A stretch of DNA of 38,381 bases, taken from IMG/VR virus record IMGVR_UViG_3300006917_000015, positions 1-38,381 of that record. One strand, 5' to 3'. The position numbers and the translations under genes were made by a program. The notes below the pieces were generated by a model. That model made no database searches. It was not told the origin of the DNA and saw only the letters and a list, made by a program, of their open reading frames with translations. Shown here in pieces: positions 36,127 to 38,381 of this stretch (its first letter is position 1; each line of letters begins with the position of its first letter). This stretch comes from a virus.

Positions 36127-38381
36127 CGCGGGCTCTGCACCCTCGGCCATCCGGCGAAGCTCCGACTTCGACAGGTTCGCAAACTGCGGGTGAGCGAATA
36201 TGTGCTTCTTGGTCGGGTACTCTTTTGAGTGCAACCGGCCAACATCCACCCAGCCCGCATCGCGCAGCGCGTGCATGAGCGCAGCAGGGACAACCTTGAC
36301 GCCAGAGGGCGCCATACCCTGCAAGCGATCACAAATCTGATAGAAGGGCGAGGCGATCACGCCGCGCGAGAAGTCGCCCTGACGCTGACGGATCATCTCG
36401 ACTAGGAACGACTCGGCCGTGCTCATCGCCGATTCGATCATAATGGCCTTCGCTTCGGTCATCGGCGGCGCGGCGCCTGGGTTGAACTTGGACACGTCAC
36501 GCGCATCCAGCCAAGCCGCTACAGCCTCAAAGCCGCCGTTGTGATACCAGTGCCAGAGCGCTTGCGCGTCGAAGGGCGGCAGACGATCTGCGTCTGACCA
36601 CACGACGAACCAGCGGCGGTCATCTGACGGTAGGCTGATAGCGGCGCGCTCGTTACTGAACGACACCACGAGCACGCGGTTCAGCGCCTCGTATGGGTGC
36701 AAGCCCTTGCGGTTGACCGTGAGCAGCTCAGGCGGCGCGGCAATGATGGGCTTGAGGCTATTCTCCAGCGCTCGGCGGTCTTTAGCCTCGGCTTGGCGCA
36801 ACTCGTTGATGACGATGACCTCGGACTCCAGCGCGTAACCCCACTGCGAGTTCAATTCTTCGTTGCGTACGGTCGTGACGTTGACGCGCTGATCGCCACC
36901 GATAGACCAAAAGAACGGCGCCCAGAGCGTGTCCTTACCGCTGCCGGGCTTGCCCGCGTGCAGCACCGCATGGTTGATCTTTTGGTTGGCATGCTGACGT
37001 TTGTAGGCCATCACGTCAAAGACGTGCTCGCGCTCGGCCTCGTCTGGGATCATCCGCTCGGCATGTTGTAGCCACATGGATACGTCACCGCCCGTGACGG
37101 CAGGGCGCGCATCGCGCCAGCGGTTGCCGTACACGAGCCCGTTACGGCTGACGAGAATGGACTCGCCAGCGGCGAACGTGACGCCGACCAGCGCCCGTGC
37201 GCCCATCGCCTGACGGTTCTCGTCAAAGCAGACCGACGCCTCAATGCGGCGGTTGTTGTGGATGCTGTGGCAACTGACGTGGCGATACAGCGCGTTGAAG
37301 GTCGAGCGCGAGAGCTCTCGGCGATCTTCCATGTCAAAGTAAGAGTCATCGTTCTGGACGTACGCAAAGCGCTCGTACCACTTTGACTTGTCAATGCGGC
37401 CAAGCTCTCGGCGCTCGACTTGCTTGACGACCTCGCTGGCTTCGTCTGGGTACTCGGCGGTCGGTGTGATCTTGCTCAAGGCGGCCTCCATCTTCTTTGC
37501 CAGCAGGTCGTCCCGCAGGCCATAGCCCGTCTTGGGGCCACCCTCGGCTTCCACCCACCGAAGGAACCGCTCGCTGTCCCACTCACCACAATGGCCGTGG
37601 AAGCACTTATAGCTACGGGAAACGGGATTGTACCGCCCGCCGGGGTCGTTCGTCGTGTGCTCGGCATGGTTGGGGCAGACCACCCCGTACCAACCCTCGC
37701 CGTTGGCCTTATCCAACAGCAACCCTCGGGCTTGGATCCACTCCAAAACGGTGTCAAGACCGTCGTCCTGAAGATATACGCCGCGTATATACGCCGTATC
37801 GACAGGGCCAGGGGTGACGCCAAGCGCTTTAACGATCTGCGTTAAAGTGAACTCGCGCTCAGGGTGGAACTCCACCAGAACGGACTCGAAATTATCGCGC
37901 CCTTCCTTCAGATTGACGCTGCCGGGGATGCGGAAGTTACGCACCGGATTCACCGCACCGGGGTCGGTGAATCCTGCCTCGGCGATGGCCTTAATCGCGG
38001 CGCTGAACTCGCCCTTCAGCGGCTGATCGTCAAGGCCGAAGGTGTAGCCCCACTGGTAATTGCCGGGGCTAGTCTCGATCTTCCACGTCGGCTCCAGCGG
38101 CGGGACTTTGGACTTCGTGCCCACGTCATCCAGCACCAAGAACGCCACCCGCTCGCAGTTAGCGGCAGAGGCCGACAGGCCGTCGGTGAAGCGCTCGACG
38201 ATGAAGCAGCCCGTGTTGGCGTACCAGGCACCCTTGCGGGTGAAGTTAGCGCGCTCCGGCAGGAACGGCGGCCATGTATACTTCGGAGTCCCGTCCTTAT
38301 GCAGGAGGGGCTCGCCACCCCGCACAATGGGCTTCTGGCGCACGAACAAAATGGTTTCCCCTTCCGGGGCGATGTTGGTAA
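36106..38381 (-). CDS. Primase-helicase: AEP-type primase, zinc site and SF3/DUF5906 helicase
   Basis: Main part of a protein of about 765 aa whose first residues are encoded at 145-124, across the circular join. The N-terminal RepB/AEP-like primase region has FLVLDDVG (acidic pair near 92-93). A zinc site, CPNHAEHT with CFHGHC, lies near 243-272. The helicase has Walker A AGKPGSGKD (near 484-491), Walker B EVIVINELRQ (near 528-537) and DDRRWFVVW downstream, as in DUF5906/SF3 helicases. It would prime and unwind at the origin. Downstream of polA in the leftward operon. Confidence 0.9.
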   Translation of the reverse strand, partial: TNIAPEGETILFVRQKPIVRGGEPLLHKDGTPKYTWPPFLPERANFTRKGAWYANTGCFIVERFTDGLSASAANCERVAFLVLDDVGTKSKVPPLEPTWKIETSPGNYQWGYTFGLDDQPLKGEFSAAIKAIAEAGFTDPGAVNPVRNFRIPGSVNLKEGRDNFESVLVEFHPEREFTLTQIVKALGVTPGPVDTAYIRGVYLQDDGLDTVLEWIQARGLLLDKANGEGWYGVVCPNHAEHTTNDPGGRYNPVSRSYKCFHGHCGEWDSERFLRWVEAEGGPKTGYGLRDDLLAKKMEAALSKITPTAEYPDEASEVVKQVERRELGRIDKSKWYERFAYVQNDDSYFDMEDRRELSRSTFNALYRHVSCHSIHNNRRIEASVCFDENRQAMGARALVGVTFAAGESILVSRNGLVYGNRWRDARPAVTGGDVSMWLQHAERMIPDEAEREHVFDVMAYKRQHANQKINHAVLHAGKPGSGKDTLWAPFFWSIGGDQRVNVTTVRNEELNSQWGYALESEVIVINELRQAEAKDRRALENSLKPIIAAPPELLTVNRKGLHPYEALNRVLVVSFSNERAAISLPSDDRRWFVVWSDADRLPPFDAQALWHWYHNGGFEAVAAWLDARDVSKFNPGAAPPMTEAKAIMIESAMSTAESFLVEMIRQRQGDFSRGVIASPFYQICDRLQGMAPSGVKVVPAALMHALRDAGWVDVGRLHSKEYPTKKHIFAHPQFANLSKSELRRMAEGAEPALSVVGE
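38259..38381. repeat. Terminal direct repeat, right copy (circular closure)
   Basis: Identical to bases 1-123. The genome unit is therefore 38258 bp. Confidence 0.95.

Noticed and set aside
1-38381. Integrase, CI-type repressor, tRNA, CRISPR array or diversity-generating retroelement
   Set aside because: I looked for these on both strands and saw no supporting proteins, cloverleaf-like sequences or spaced repeats. A tRNA scan would confirm.

Overview
The window is a complete, circularly closed genome of a tailed, short-tailed (podovirus-like) bacteriophage. The last 123 bases (38259-38381) repeat the first 123 exactly, so one genome unit is 38258 bp, and the primase-helicase gene runs across the join. 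The capsid and tail-hub proteins (coat, portal, adaptor gp4, stabilisation protein gp10, three ejection proteins) belong to the P22 type. A nested Rz/Rz1 spanin pair and Shine-Dalgarno starts point to a Gram-negative host. Several small early proteins resemble ones I associate with phages of Burkholderiales, so a betaproteobacterial host is a reasonable guess but not shown. I see no integrase, excisionase, phage repressor or tRNA gene, so the phage looks strictly lytic.

Layout. (1) 145 down to 1 and 38381 down to 36106, then 4535 down to 193, minus strand: the replication block. In transcription order it holds a DUF2800/Cas4-like nuclease, a conserved replication-cluster protein, a small methyltransferase-like protein, family A DNA polymerase, and a primase-SF3 helicase. 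(2) 4623-6404, plus strand: VRR-NUC nuclease, SNF2-type helicase and a small helical protein, divergent from the replication block. (3) 30969 down to 6375, minus strand: the late block. It holds terminase subunits, small basic proteins, portal, a receptor-binding cassette, scaffold, coat, head completion and tail hub, tail needle and fibres, a GNAT enzyme, ejection proteins, a lysis cassette, a metallopeptidase and a metallophosphoesterase with a DNA-binding N-terminus. (4) 31163-31872: about 700 bp without a convincing gene, packed with inverted repeats, operator-like tandem repeats and a 17-bp iteron family. This is the best candidate for the replication origin and control region. (5) 31873-36126, plus strand: the early block of small genes, including a beta-clamp-like protein, a DnaJ-type zinc-finger protein and a DUF3310 protein.

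How it works together (inference): two near-consensus sigma70-type promoters, one for the leftward replication block (4566-4594) and one for the rightward early block (31811-31839), share an 11-bp block inside their spacers. This suggests that early and replication genes are co-regulated. A separate promoter at the end of the tailspike gene (21259-21286) would boost scaffold and coat synthesis. Genes are packed with 1-4 base start/stop overlaps, implying translational coupling. The two tailspike/fibre genes between portal and scaffold look visibly more AT-rich than their neighbours and are probably a swapped host-range cassette.
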